Of a DNA stretch of 64,000 nucleotides, positions 26,799 through 34,499 are shown piece by piece (within the stretch, counting starts at the first letter, position 1; every line of letters starts with the position of its first letter). Made by a program: the position numbers and the translations under genes. This DNA is from Methylibium sp035762065 (GTDB lineage: Bacteria > Pseudomonadota > Gammaproteobacteria > Burkholderiales > Burkholderiaceae_C): the NCBI RefSeq assembly GCF_035762065.1, contig NZ_DASTPW010000002.1:234459-298458 (forward strand). Direction: 5' to 3'. The notes beneath the pieces are model-generated. The model was given only the letters and a program-made list of their open reading frames with translations. It was not told where the DNA came from and did no database searches.

Positions 26799-27137
26799 AT
26801 GCGCAGAGCCGTGCTGATCGTCGCGCTGATGGGAGCCGTGTGCGGTACGCCAGCGCGCGCGCACGGCGGCGGACTCAACGCCGAGGGCTGCCACCACAAC
26901 CGCAAGACCGGGGACTACCACTGCCACCGCGCGCCGGTGCCAGCGGTGAGCAAGCAGCAGCCCCTTGTCGTGAAGTCTGAGCCGCTGCACTCGCCGCAGC
27001 AGACGCTGCGCGACGGTGGCCAGCCTCCGCAGCGCGCCGCGGCGGCGGCGCCACATCGACCGGCCTGCTACGTCGGCCCGCGCGGCGGCACCTACACGAT
27101 CACCGCGAGCGGACGGAAGAACTACGGCGGCTGCTGA
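26799..27137 (+). CDS. Exported YHYH-type protein with C-terminal glycine-rich motif
   Basis: 112 residues. A signal peptide (to about 22, TPARAHG) precedes HGGGLNAEGCHHNRKTGDYH, the YHYH/Excalibur-like motif seen in small exported phage and bacterial proteins. The last 20 residues (YVGPRGGTYTIT...YGGC) recur in phage-encoded proteins. Role unknown; metal binding by the His cluster is possible. Confidence 0.65.
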   Translation: MRRAVLIVALMGAVCGTPARAHGGGLNAEGCHHNRKTGDYHCHRAPVPAVSKQQPLVVKSEPLHSPQQTLRDGGQPPQRAAAAAPHRPACYVGPRGGTYTITASGRKNYGGC

Positions 27138-27363
27138 GCTCACCGTCGCATACCTGGCGAGAGCGTCGGCCTCATGATCTTTGCGAAATGGCGCCGTTGC
27201 TCAGTCTGCGGCGCTCTTCACTGCCGCCATGCCCCTTCAGGTCCCCCTAGCGACACGCTCTCGGCCAAGGCGCCGTGGGACAGCGGCTAAGCGTTCGGAA
27301 TGTCGCCAGATCATTCGTCTAGGGCATGTGCGGCCAGCCCGAAGCCGCTACAGTCCGCGCCGC

Positions 27364-28140
27364 ATGCCGTCCGGTGTACCGAAAACGATCGCAGAGGACT
27401 TGGGCATCCGTGTGCGCCAGACGGTGGAAGCCGCCTGTCACTTCCTTGATTCGGCGTCGTTCGAATTCAAGAGCTTGTGGCGCGAGTGCGACAAGCTTCA
27501 GAAAGTCGATGCCGTGAACGCCAGCTTGATGAAGGCATCGCTGGCGGGTCTCGCCGGCGATCTGGAGGGCCTGGAGCGGTGGCTGACGAATGCCGAGCAG
27601 AACGGTGGCGGCGAAAGCGTGAGGGGCACACGTTTTGCCATGTACTCAGACCTAGGGTTTGTGACGGAAGCGTCGAAGTCCTACCGGGAGACCATCGCCA
27701 ACGACGATTCGCTCGCTCGGCTGAACCTGACGCACGGCATCGCGTGTGGCTCGTTCTCTGAGATGCTGCAGGCCGCTGATCGCTGGGCCAAGGAAGACAC
27801 AAAGTTGGAAGAGCAAGACGTTCTGCGACGAAGCGCTCAAGCGCGCGACGCTCTTCGCGCGCTTGGCGTGCCGGAGGAGAACGTACGCTCGATGATGGAC
27901 AGGGCCGGCGAGCTGATGCGGGCTCGCCGTCTCCTATGGGCCAACCTCATGCCAGACCTCATAGCCTCGAGCACGCCGGCAGCTCACCCGTTCTTTGCTT
28001 TGAACTACCGCGTGGACGTGGAGCCGGCTGAGGCCGCGGAGATGACCTGGGCGCTGGCAGAGCGGCTCGCCGAGGATGACTTGATCTTTCCGTTCGTCAC
28101 CGTCGCCTTCGTCTCGAAGCAGCGGCCGGCGGCATCGTGA
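27364..28140 (+). CDS. Hypothetical protein, partner of the HEPN-like gene
   Basis: 258 residues, soluble and largely helical with a repeat-like rhythm (LAGLAGDLEGLERWL, LTHGIACGSFSEMLQAADRW). The C-terminal 80 residues are predicted alpha/beta (HPFFALNYRVDVEP, VTVAFVSKQ). The start at 27364 is used; a TTG at 27181 in the same frame is unlikely. The stop overlaps the GTG of the next gene (GTGA), so the two are translationally coupled and may form a toxin-antitoxin or defence pair. No family assigned. Confidence 0.55.
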   Translation: MPSGVPKTIAEDLGIRVRQTVEAACHFLDSASFEFKSLWRECDKLQKVDAVNASLMKASLAGLAGDLEGLERWLTNAEQNGGGESVRGTRFAMYSDLGFVTEASKSYRETIANDDSLARLNLTHGIACGSFSEMLQAADRWAKEDTKLEEQDVLRRSAQARDALRALGVPEENVRSMMDRAGELMRARRLLWANLMPDLIASSTPAAHPFFALNYRVDVEPAEAAEMTWALAERLAEDDLIFPFVTVAFVSKQRPAAS

Positions 28141-28514
28141 GCATCTGCGAGGCCGACCTCCTGACGTTGGGCGAAGCCCTTGCACAGGCGCCTGACGAGC
28201 TGCACTGGCGCGCTTCCATCGGCCGGTCCTACTATGCCGGCTACCACACCGCACAACGGTGGCACTCGCAGCTCGCTTCGCCGGGCTCAGCTGGGCCAGC
28301 CAAGGGCATGCACTCGGTGCTCATCAACAGCCTCACGAACCCAACGGTCGGGGGCGCGCTGCGGAACAAGTCGAAGAGCATCGGCTACATGGTGAACACG
28401 ACCAGGGCTCTTCGGGTGAAGGCGGACTATCACCTTGCCGAAGCGGTCGATCAGGCAGAGGCCATGTCCACCGCGGCCTTTGCAGCCAAGGTGTGCGCTG
28501 CGGCTTCTTCTTGA
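28137..28514 (+). CDS. HEPN-like protein, possible RNase toxin of a two-gene module
   Basis: 125 residues from a GTG start overlapping the previous stop. The segment WRASIGRSYYAGYHTAQRW, with RSYYAGYH at residues 30-37, has the R-x6-H spacing of the HEPN RNase motif (R-x4-6-H). A later KADYHLAEAVD helix also matches HEPN families of the R-x-YY / ADY type. HEPN proteins act as ribonucleases in toxin-antitoxin and anti-phage systems. Activity is inferred only from the motif. Confidence 0.6.
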   Translation: MSICEADLLTLGEALAQAPDELHWRASIGRSYYAGYHTAQRWHSQLASPGSAGPAKGMHSVLINSLTNPTVGGALRNKSKSIGYMVNTTRALRVKADYHLAEAVDQAEAMSTAAFAAKVCAAASS

Positions 28515-28554
28515 CACTCAGTCCGAGCTGTTGATTGCGGGGGCGCATGAAAGC

Positions 28555-28723
28555 ATGCACCCAAACGAGCTCGCCGACCTTTCGAAGTACTCCGTGCTCG
28601 AGCTCGTCAGCTCGGGCAGCCGCTTCGTGGGCGACTACGGCCAAGCCGGCGCGGTCGAGCAGTACCTTGAACTACACGCGGTGCTGACCGCGCGAAGGGC
28701 GAGGCCGAGCTGCAGGCCGCTCC
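28555..28723 (+). pseudogene. Possible small gene remnant (HPNELADLSKYSVLEL...)
   Basis: The plus-strand frame from the ATG at 28555 reads MHPNELADLSKYSVLELVSS and FVGDYGQAGAVEQYLELHAV, which looks like a real small helical phage protein. It has no ribosome site and then runs into the convergent gene on the minus strand without a natural stop. It may be a truncated gene; this is uncertain. Confidence 0.25.
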
Positions 28724-29293
28724 CTACAACGTCACGTCCGATTCCAACCTGGTGTAGTTGGTGTAGATCGTCTCGACCTCGCTCAGGATCTGCGCCGCTC
28801 TGCGAAAAACTCCGCCACGTATCTCAAGCGCCACGGGCTTGTGCATCGAAGCGTCGAGAACGTCTTGGTCGTACTTCATCCACGCAGCCTGCGCCACCAC
28901 CTGTGCCGTCAAGAACTGGTGTTGCATGGATGCAGGCAAGAGCTCCGGGAAAGGCGCCTTAACCAGCACCGTCAGCTGGTTGCTCATCCGCACTCGGTCC
29001 TCGTTCGTCACGTCGCCACCGCGCAGCCACTCTGCGGAAGCCGCTTCGAACGAACGTCGCAGTTGCTCGATGCGTGACGCCAGCGAAAGCGCAAGCTCCG
29101 AGCGTCGCCTGCGCTCGCCGGCGAGTACGGCTCGCTGCTGGAGGACGTGCTGGTGATTGATGAAGAAGAAGCCGGCCAGGATCGCGGCGATCGAGCCGAT
29201 GGCCTGAACCCAGCCTGACCACTCGGCCTTCGTCATGCACAGCGGCCACCAGTTGATCCACAGCAGGCAGTACTCGGGCGGCATCGCCGGCAT
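28724..29293 (-). CDS. Membrane-anchored hypothetical protein
   Basis: 189 residues. One membrane segment near the N-terminus (WVQAIGSIAAILAGFFFI) is followed by a long helical, probably coiled-coil, cytoplasmic region. The start ATG overlaps the stop of the upstream small gene (ATGA). Single-span proteins of this layout are common in phages and defence islands, often of unknown role. It runs opposite to the HEPN-like gene. Confidence 0.55.
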   Translation of the reverse strand: MPAMPPEYCLLWINWWPLCMTKAEWSGWVQAIGSIAAILAGFFFINHQHVLQQRAVLAGERRRRSELALSLASRIEQLRRSFEAASAEWLRGGDVTNEDRVRMSNQLTVLVKAPFPELLPASMQHQFLTAQVVAQAAWMKYDQDVLDASMHKPVALEIRGGVFRRAAQILSEVETIYTNYTRLESDVTL

Positions 29294-29478
29294 CAGTTGA
29301 GGTGCTTGCGCCCGAACTCCGTCACCTCCCAGCGGGGAGGGTCGATGCCGACCTGCCGCAACCATCCGGACATCTTGAAGGGGAGCGCAAGGCCGGCGTC
29401 CACCTCATCGTCGCGATCGAGTGCCGCCGCGATCGCGCGGAACTGCAGCAGGTCCGTCTCGGTGTACGTGTTCGCCAT
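29293..29478 (-). CDS. Small hypothetical protein, partner of the membrane protein
   Basis: 61 residues. The sequence has a small winged-helix flavour (LLQFRAIAAALDRDDEVDAG; the end RWEVTEFGRKHL resembles a wing and last helix). AGAAGAGACC precedes the ATG at 29478. Its stop overlaps the next start, so the two form an operon. Function unknown. Confidence 0.5.
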   Translation of the reverse strand: MANTYTETDLLQFRAIAAALDRDDEVDAGLALPFKMSGWLRQVGIDPPRWEVTEFGRKHLN

Positions 29479-29640
29479 GGTCTCTTCTGGCTCGAAGCGT
29501 AGCAGCGCGCGCTTTGATGGAAGGCAACTCGCGCACGCTTGCGGCACGCTGAATCAGGGGCTATCCTTTTCTTCGTGCATCGGTGAGCCCAGGTTGATCA
29601 CCTGATCTTGGCCAGCACGTCGCCCGGTCCCGCACCGCCA

Positions 29641-29771
29641 GCCATCGCTTTCGCGAATCGGCATCGGCCGCGCCGCCACCGGCAAGCACACGGCGCCATC
29701 GCTCGGCGAATCGGCACCGGCTCTCGACCCGCCCGCCCGCGCTGCCATCGCTCCCGCGAATCGGCATCGGC
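29641..29771. repeat. Three direct repeats of about 28 bp upstream of alpA (iteron-like)
   Basis: Copies at 29641-29668, 29695-29721 and 29744-29771 share GCCATCGCT-N2-4-CGAATCGGCAYCGGC and start 54 and 49 bases apart, roughly five helical turns. They lie in the 327-bp gap between the divergent membrane-protein operon and the AlpA-like gene. They may be iterons of a replication origin or operator sites for a regulator of the element. Confidence 0.65.
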
Positions 29772-29805
29772 CCGTCTGCATCCACATGGATCGGAGGTTC
29801 GCCTC

Positions 29806-30141
29806 ATGAGCACCCCCAGCGCGATCGAGCGCGCTCGACCCGTCGCGCCGACGCCCACTTCAGCCCGAGTCGCCACCGACAAGGTCCCGCAACCTGAGCC
29901 GGTCGAGAAGGCCGGCGCAGGCCGCACGGCCGTCACCCCGGAGCAGATCGCCGCCGCACAGGACGACGATGCGCTGCTGCCGTGGCCTGTCGTGGTCGCG
30001 ATGTGCGCGTTGAGCCGTTCCACCCTTACACGCATGTCCCGCGAAGGCGGCTTCCCGCCGGGAATTCGACTCGGACCAAGGTGCACGAGGTTCAAAGCCG
30101 GCGCTATCCGCCGCTGGCTCAACGACCAGGCCGCGAGGTGA
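29806..30141 (+). CDS. AlpA-family helix-turn-helix regulator
   Basis: 111 residues from an ATG with CGGAGG 8 nt upstream. After a 50-residue Pro/Ala-rich arm comes the AlpA/MerR-like DNA-binding unit: WPVVVAMCALSRSTLTRMSR, then GGFPPGIRLG and FKAGAIRRWLNDQ. In P4 and PICI elements AlpA activates integrase or excision and the element's operon. Its place at the head of the replication genes fits that role. Confidence 0.8.
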   Translation: MSTPSAIERARPVAPTPTSARVATDKVPQPEPVEKAGAGRTAVTPEQIAAAQDDDALLPWPVVVAMCALSRSTLTRMSREGGFPPGIRLGPRCTRFKAGAIRRWLNDQAAR

Positions 30142-30144
30142 GCC

Positions 30145-30408
30145 ATGCAGGCCCACCTTCAACTCGCCGAGGCGAGCAACGAGCCGCATCTCGTCGTCCG
30201 CGCACGCGCCGCGCGAGCGGGTGACCCGCCGAAGACCTTCGCGACGCTGCAAGCCGAGGCCGCGCTCGCAGGCTTCTCCCTGACCACGAGCGAGCACGAC
30301 GACGGCCTGCCGGCCTACTACCTGTCCCGCTGGGCCTACACCCGCGAGCTTCGCCAGCTCGACGCGGTTGCTGCGGTGCTGCGCCAGATTGGAGGCCACC
30401 ATGGCTGA
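30145..30408 (+). CDS. Small hypothetical protein in the replication operon
   Basis: 87 residues beginning 3 bases after the alpA stop. It contains AEAALAGFSLTTSEHDDG and YYLSRWAYTRELRQLDAVAA, a compact alpha/beta fold often found next to alpA-like genes in elements of this kind. The stop overlaps the next ATG. Function unknown. Confidence 0.6.
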   Translation: MQAHLQLAEASNEPHLVVRARAARAGDPPKTFATLQAEAALAGFSLTTSEHDDGLPAYYLSRWAYTRELRQLDAVAAVLRQIGGHHG

Positions 30409-30634
30409 TGAAATGACGCAGGCTTCACCCGGCGCCGCTGCGCGCGCTACGGACGCATCAGGCACGACCGGCGCAGGCCGGCAGCGACGGGCACCACGCG
30501 CACCTCGCGCGGCGATCGAGTCCGCCACGCCGCCGGCGCCGAGCCCGCTCGTCGAGTGGCGATCGCTCGAGCTCGTCGACCGGCAGCTGACCGAAGCCTG
30601 GGCTCAGGCCGACGTCGCGCGAGGCATGCGGTGA
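30401..30634 (+). CDS. Small hypothetical protein in the replication operon
   Basis: 77 residues, low-complexity Ala/Arg/Pro N-terminal half, then a helical end. It starts within the previous gene (8-nt overlap) and its stop overlaps the GTG of the primase-like gene. Probably a small linker or accessory protein; no family. Confidence 0.45.
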   Translation: MADEMTQASPGAAARATDASGTTGAGRQRRAPRAPRAAIESATPPAPSPLVEWRSLELVDRQLTEAWAQADVARGMR

Positions 30635-31074
30635 CACGCCCGATCGATGCGGTGCTGGCGCGGCTCGAAGGGCACAAGCTGCGCGAGAACGGCCGGGACC
30701 GATGGCGCGCCTGCTGCCCTGCGCATGGCGGGAGCAACCCGAGCGCGCTGTCGATCGGCATCGGTGCCGGAGACCAGGTGCTGCTGCGGTGTTGGCACGG
30801 TTGCACCGTCGACGAGGTGGCGGGCGCCGTCGGCCTCGAGTTGCATGACCTTTTCCCGCCCCGCACCGCGGCCGGCGGCGGCAGCGCGCCTCTCAAGCGG
30901 CGTCGCATGCTGACCGCCGGCCAGGCGCTCGACCTGCTCGACGAAGAGATGACGCTTGCCTGGGTCTGCGCTGCCGACCTTGCCGAGGGCAGGCCGCTCG
31001 ACGCCGTGACGCGCGAGCGCCTGCTGCTGGGCGCCGCGCGGGTATCGATGCTGCGCTCGGAGGCACGCGCATGA
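30631..31074 (+). CDS. CHC2-type zinc-finger, primase-like protein
   Basis: 147 residues from a GTG start. The N-terminal half is a primase zinc ribbon: RWRACCPAHGGSNPSALSI followed by LLRCWHGC, giving Cys29, His32, Cys54 and Cys58. No Toprim catalytic domain is attached, so it may only recognise the template, working with the adjacent ATPase. The stop overlaps the RepA-like start by 4 nt. This supports autonomous replication of the element. Confidence 0.75.
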   Translation: MTRPIDAVLARLEGHKLRENGRDRWRACCPAHGGSNPSALSIGIGAGDQVLLRCWHGCTVDEVAGAVGLELHDLFPPRTAAGGGSAPLKRRRMLTAGQALDLLDEEMTLAWVCAADLAEGRPLDAVTRERLLLGAARVSMLRSEARA

Positions 31075-32174
31075 CGCTGCAAGCCCTCGACGCCGAGATC
31101 GAGCGGGATGGTGGCGCAGCCGGCGTCGTGCAACGCGCACGCCGAGGTCGCGAGCAGCCCGAGATGGTTCGTCGGCTCGACTACGTCATGGCGGCGCACT
31201 TGGCCGACGTCGACGAGCAGTTCGACGACGAGCTGATCGAAGGCCTGCTTGGCCGCGGCGCCATGGCGGTCCTCTACGGCGACAGCAACAGCGGCAAGAC
31301 GTTCGCCGCCATCGACATCGGCGCGGCGGTCTGCCGGGGCCAGCCCTGGCTCGGCAAGCCCGCCGACGGCGGCTTAGTGGTGTACCTCGCCACAGAGGCG
31401 CCGGCCTCGGTGCAGATGCGGCTGCGCGCCTACCAACGCCATCACTCGGTCCGCGTGCCCGGCTTCGTGATCGTGCGATCGCCGATCAACTTGTTCGACG
31501 GACGCGCCGACACTGCAGCGGTCGTGGGCCTCGTCGGCGAGCTCGAGACGGAACACGGCATCAAGGTCGCGCTCATCATCGGCGACACGCTTGCCCGGCT
31601 CGCCGTCGGCGCGAACGAGAACGCTGGCGAGGACATGGGCGTCGTCGTGCGCAACATCGACGCCATCCGTTCGGCGACCGGCGCGGCCTTTCTCGTCGTC
31701 CACCACACCGGCAAGGACGCCGCCAAGGGCATGCGCGGATGGTCCGGGCTACGCGCAGCCACCGACACCGAGATCGAGGTCACCGTCGACGAGACGACCG
31801 GCCTGCGCACCGCTGAGGTCACGAAGCAGCGCGACTTGCCTGGCAAGGGCGACCGCATCGGCTTCAGGCTGGCGCCCGTCACGCTCGGACGCAACCGCTG
31901 GGGCACTGAACGCGGCTCGTGCGTCGTCATCGCAGCGGACGCGCCGTTGAAGGCGACGAGGCCCAAGCGGCCGAGCGAGATCTCCGGCGCGATCATCGAG
32001 TGCCTCACAGCGCGCGGTGCCGGCTGCCTGCGCGGGGCGCTCGCGAAGCACTTCGAGGGCCGCTACGTGCGCGGCTCGGTTTACCGAGAGCTCAACAAGA
32101 TGCTCGACGCCGGGCTCTTGATCGAGGTCGCCGGCGTGGTCGCGTTGCCCGGGAAGGCAGGGCCGGGGGCGTGA
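31071..32174 (+). CDS. RepA-like AAA/RecA-fold replicative ATPase
   Basis: 367 residues. Walker A LYGDSNSGKTF (about 70-77), Walker B-like VALIIGDTLARL (about 172) and the HHTGKD sensor loop are those of the AAA_25/RepA hexameric helicase family. The C-terminal 60 residues form a winged helix (GCLRGALAKHFEGRYVRGSV), suited to origin DNA binding. Together with the zinc-finger protein this is a minimal helicase-primase set. A strong repeat array follows directly downstream. Confidence 0.85.
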   Translation: MTLQALDAEIERDGGAAGVVQRARRGREQPEMVRRLDYVMAAHLADVDEQFDDELIEGLLGRGAMAVLYGDSNSGKTFAAIDIGAAVCRGQPWLGKPADGGLVVYLATEAPASVQMRLRAYQRHHSVRVPGFVIVRSPINLFDGRADTAAVVGLVGELETEHGIKVALIIGDTLARLAVGANENAGEDMGVVVRNIDAIRSATGAAFLVVHHTGKDAAKGMRGWSGLRAATDTEIEVTVDETTGLRTAEVTKQRDLPGKGDRIGFRLAPVTLGRNRWGTERGSCVVIAADAPLKATRPKRPSEISGAIIECLTARGAGCLRGALAKHFEGRYVRGSVYRELNKMLDAGLLIEVAGVVALPGKAGPGA

Positions 32175-32180
32175 AAGGTT

Positions 32181-32416
32181 GTCTCCAACTGCTGAAAAAT
32201 GAGGCAGCAGCAAGGCGGCGTTCGAGCTTCGAGCCAACGCTTCCGGTGTCTCCAACTCGCCCGACGGCTGAAAGCAAGCAACGGCGCGGCTTCGCGGCCT
32301 GTCTCCCCAGTCTCCAACGTGTCTCCAACGTGTTTTCGGAGACGCGGTTTTCTCTGTCTCCAACTGTCTCCTCTCCCTTTAGGGAGGAGACAGAGGAGAC
32401 AACCCAGCCAGGAGAC
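32181..32416. repeat. Array of TGTCTCCAAC-type repeats after the RepA-like gene
   Basis: GTCTCCAAC followed by T or G occurs at 32181, 32248, 32310, 32321 and 32356. Shorter GTCTCC copies are at 32301 and 32366, and the inverted GGAGAC is at 32386, 32395 and 32411. A near-palindrome spans 32366-32391 (GTCTCCTC...GAGGAGAC around TTTA). The 246-base gap between the RepA-like gene and the next ORF is thus mostly repeat. It has the form of an iteron origin or a multi-site operator; it has no CRISPR-type spacing. Confidence 0.75.
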
Positions 32417-32420
32417 AGCC

Positions 32421-32657
32421 GTGAGCGATGAGATGCCGATCGTGTTCCGGTTGTGGAAGGTCGGCAGCCGCACAGTCACCCTGGCGGTGCCGCGGCTGGC
32501 GGCGGGGCGCGATCTGCACGCCGTGATGGAGTGGGACCCCGACGTGCCGGTGCGCTTGTCGGGTGCGGAGCTCGAGGAGTACCGCGCCGGGCGCGACGCC
32601 GCGTTTCGCGAGGTCGCCGCGGAGCTCGGCCTCCACGCCGCGGTGCTGGAGGTCTGA
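32421..32657 (+). CDS. Small hypothetical protein
   Basis: 78 residues from a GTG start with AGGAGACA upstream; an ATG at 32433 is an alternative. It is a compact alpha/beta protein (FRLWKVGSRTVTLAVPRL...). It is the first gene after the repeat array and adjoins the SSB-like gene by 1 base. Function unknown. Confidence 0.5.
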   Translation: MSDEMPIVFRLWKVGSRTVTLAVPRLAAGRDLHAVMEWDPDVPVRLSGAELEEYRAGRDAAFREVAAELGLHAAVLEV

Positions 32658-32658
32658 C

Positions 32659-33003
32659 GTGTTGAGCGTCCTCATCGAAGGCACCGTGACGGCCGCACCC
32701 GTATCGCGCACCAGCGCGCGCGGCACCGCCTTCGTGACGGCGCAGATGCGCTGCGCCGGCGAGGACGGTGAGGCCGTCTGGTGCAGCGTCATCGCGTTCT
32801 CGGCTTCTGCCGCGGAGGCGCTGCTCGCGCTGGCCAGCGGGGACGCCGTAGCGGTCGCGGGCCACGCCGCGCTGAGCCAGTGGGAGAAGAACGGCGAGCA
32901 CCGCGTCGGCATGAAGGTCACCGCGTCGCGCGTGATGACCGTGTACGAGGCGGGCCAGCGGCGCAAGGCGTCGACGCCGCGGGGAGCGAGCGATGGCGAG
33001 TAG
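32659..33003 (+). CDS. Single-strand DNA-binding-like protein (OB fold)
   Basis: 114 residues. The N-terminus SVLIEGTVTAAPVSRTSARG and the strand VWCSVIAFSASAAEAL match an SSB-like OB fold. It is shorter than bacterial SSB and lacks the acidic tail, like the small phage or satellite SSB proteins. Start GTG. It overlaps the next gene by 11 nt. It probably works with the RepA-like ATPase in element replication. Confidence 0.72.
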   Translation: MLSVLIEGTVTAAPVSRTSARGTAFVTAQMRCAGEDGEAVWCSVIAFSASAAEALLALASGDAVAVAGHAALSQWEKNGEHRVGMKVTASRVMTVYEAGQRRKASTPRGASDGE

Positions 33004-33925
33004 TGCAACTCGCAAGCAGGCGGCGCCCGAGAGCCCGGCCGCCGGCGTGTCGGCACCGGCCAGGTCGGCTGGTGGTCTGAGCCCGAAGCAGGAGCGCTTC
33101 GTCGCCGAGTACCTGATCGACCTGAACGCGTCGGCGGCGTACCGGCGCGCGGGCTACGAGGCGACCGGCAACGCGGCTGAGGTCAACGGATCGCGACTGC
33201 TCAGGAACGCTCAGGTGCGGGCTGCAATCGACGCGGCCCGTGCCAAGGTGTCGGCGAAGCTCGAAATCACGGCCGAGCGCGTCGTCGCCGAGGCCTGGCA
33301 GATCCTGGTCGCCGACCCTCGTGAGCTGGTCGAGCACCACGTCGGCAGCTGCCGGCACTGCTGGGGTCGAGCGTTCCGATACCAGCGCACCGCGAGCGAA
33401 GTGGAGCGCGATCGCGCCCGGCATGAAGCAGCAGCGGAGGGCATGCTGCAGGCCAAGCGCAAGGCCTTCGACGAGCAGGGCGGCGGCGGCTTCGACGCCC
33501 GCCGCGAGCCGAACCCCGAGTGCCCTGAGTGCTTCGGCGCCGGCATCGGCCGCACGCGCGTCAACGACACGCGGCGACTGTCGCCGGCAGCGGCGGCGCT
33601 GTATGCAGGCGTGAAGCAGACCCGCGACGGCGGCACCGAGGTCCGCATGCACGACAAGCTGGCAGCGGCCGAGAAGCTGATGCGCCATCTCGGCCTGTAC
33701 GACGCGGTGAAGGCCAACACCGTGGCGACCGAGGCGCTTCTCGCGAGCGCGCAGGGCTCGTTGCCCGACCAGGCGCGCGCGCTCCTTGCGGCCGGCCTGC
33801 GAGGCGATCTCACGCTCACGCAGACCTCCCAGCTGCTGGCCGGCCTGGGCACGTTGGCGAAGCTGATCGAGACCACCGAGCTGGAGGCGCGTGTCGCAGC
33901 GCTCGAAGGCTCGCGCAAGCCGTGA
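32993..33925 (+). CDS. Terminase small subunit
   Basis: 310 residues. The N-terminal block LSPKQERFVAEYLIDLNASA followed by YRRAGY, and the GSRLLRNAQVRAAI helix, are typical of phage terminase small subunits that recognise packaging sites. Two CxxC pairs (CRHC at about 118, CPEC near 178) form a zinc-binding insert seen in some of these proteins. No large terminase gene follows, which is the PICI-satellite situation: the small subunit redirects a helper's large subunit. Confidence 0.85.
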   Translation: MASSATRKQAAPESPAAGVSAPARSAGGLSPKQERFVAEYLIDLNASAAYRRAGYEATGNAAEVNGSRLLRNAQVRAAIDAARAKVSAKLEITAERVVAEAWQILVADPRELVEHHVGSCRHCWGRAFRYQRTASEVERDRARHEAAAEGMLQAKRKAFDEQGGGGFDARREPNPECPECFGAGIGRTRVNDTRRLSPAAAALYAGVKQTRDGGTEVRMHDKLAAAEKLMRHLGLYDAVKANTVATEALLASAQGSLPDQARALLAAGLRGDLTLTQTSQLLAGLGTLAKLIETTELEARVAALEGSRKP

Positions 33926-33954
33926 ACCATCCCACCACCACGACGGAGAGAACC

Positions 33955-34494
33955 ATGCACGACGAACGCGATCTCGACTCGGCCACCGCGTTGAAGGCCA
34001 TCCCGCTGCACAGCCTGCCGGCGCTGAAGCAGCCTTTTGAAGGCGGCACCTTCTGCGGCGTCATCACGTTGCCCGACGGCACGCACGCCGCGATCGTGCT
34101 GCTCAACGACAGGCCCGAGACCGCAAAGATGCCGTGGAAGCAGGCGACGGCCTGGGCCAAGAGAGCGAACGGCCAACTGCCGCCCCCTGCCGTGGCGGCG
34201 CTGCTCTTCACCATCGCTCCGACGCTCTTCCGGAGAGAGGACTACTGGACCGACCGAGCCTTCGACTCGATGTACTCCGAGTGCGTCAGCTTCGCTGATG
34301 GAAGTCACGGCAAGGTCGGCGCGACGGGCGACCTCGGCGCGGTCGCCGTGCGGCTCATCCCGCTAGCCCAGCCAGCCGACGAGTTCGAGCTGGAAAGGCG
34401 CATCGGCAAGCTCGAGCAGTGGCTCGAAGTGGGTCAGCTGAAGAAACGCGTCGCGATCCTCGAAGACCTGATCGCGAAGCACGCTGCGGAGTGA
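33955..34494 (+). CDS. Hypothetical protein with DUF1566-like segment
   Basis: 179 residues from an ATG preceded by GGAGAG. WKQATAWAKRANGQLPPPAV and FRREDYWTDRAF resemble DUF1566-type domains, found in surface or fimbrial-like phage proteins. The C-terminal part is coiled coil (ELERRIGKLEQWLEVGQLKK). It may be a structural or accessory virion protein. Low certainty. Confidence 0.55.
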   Translation: MHDERDLDSATALKAIPLHSLPALKQPFEGGTFCGVITLPDGTHAAIVLLNDRPETAKMPWKQATAWAKRANGQLPPPAVAALLFTIAPTLFRREDYWTDRAFDSMYSECVSFADGSHGKVGATGDLGAVAVRLIPLAQPADEFELERRIGKLEQWLEVGQLKKRVAILEDLIAKHAAE

Positions 34495-34499
34495 TCGCA

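Noticed and set aside
29554..29787. 77-codon minus-strand ORF over the three 28-bp repeats
   Set aside because: Its periodic sequence (ADADSR.. and MPIRESDG-like units) only reflects the DNA repeats, and it has no ribosome site.
32181..32416. CRISPR array
   Set aside because: The repeated unit is about 10 bp, spacing is irregular, both orientations occur, and there are no cas genes.
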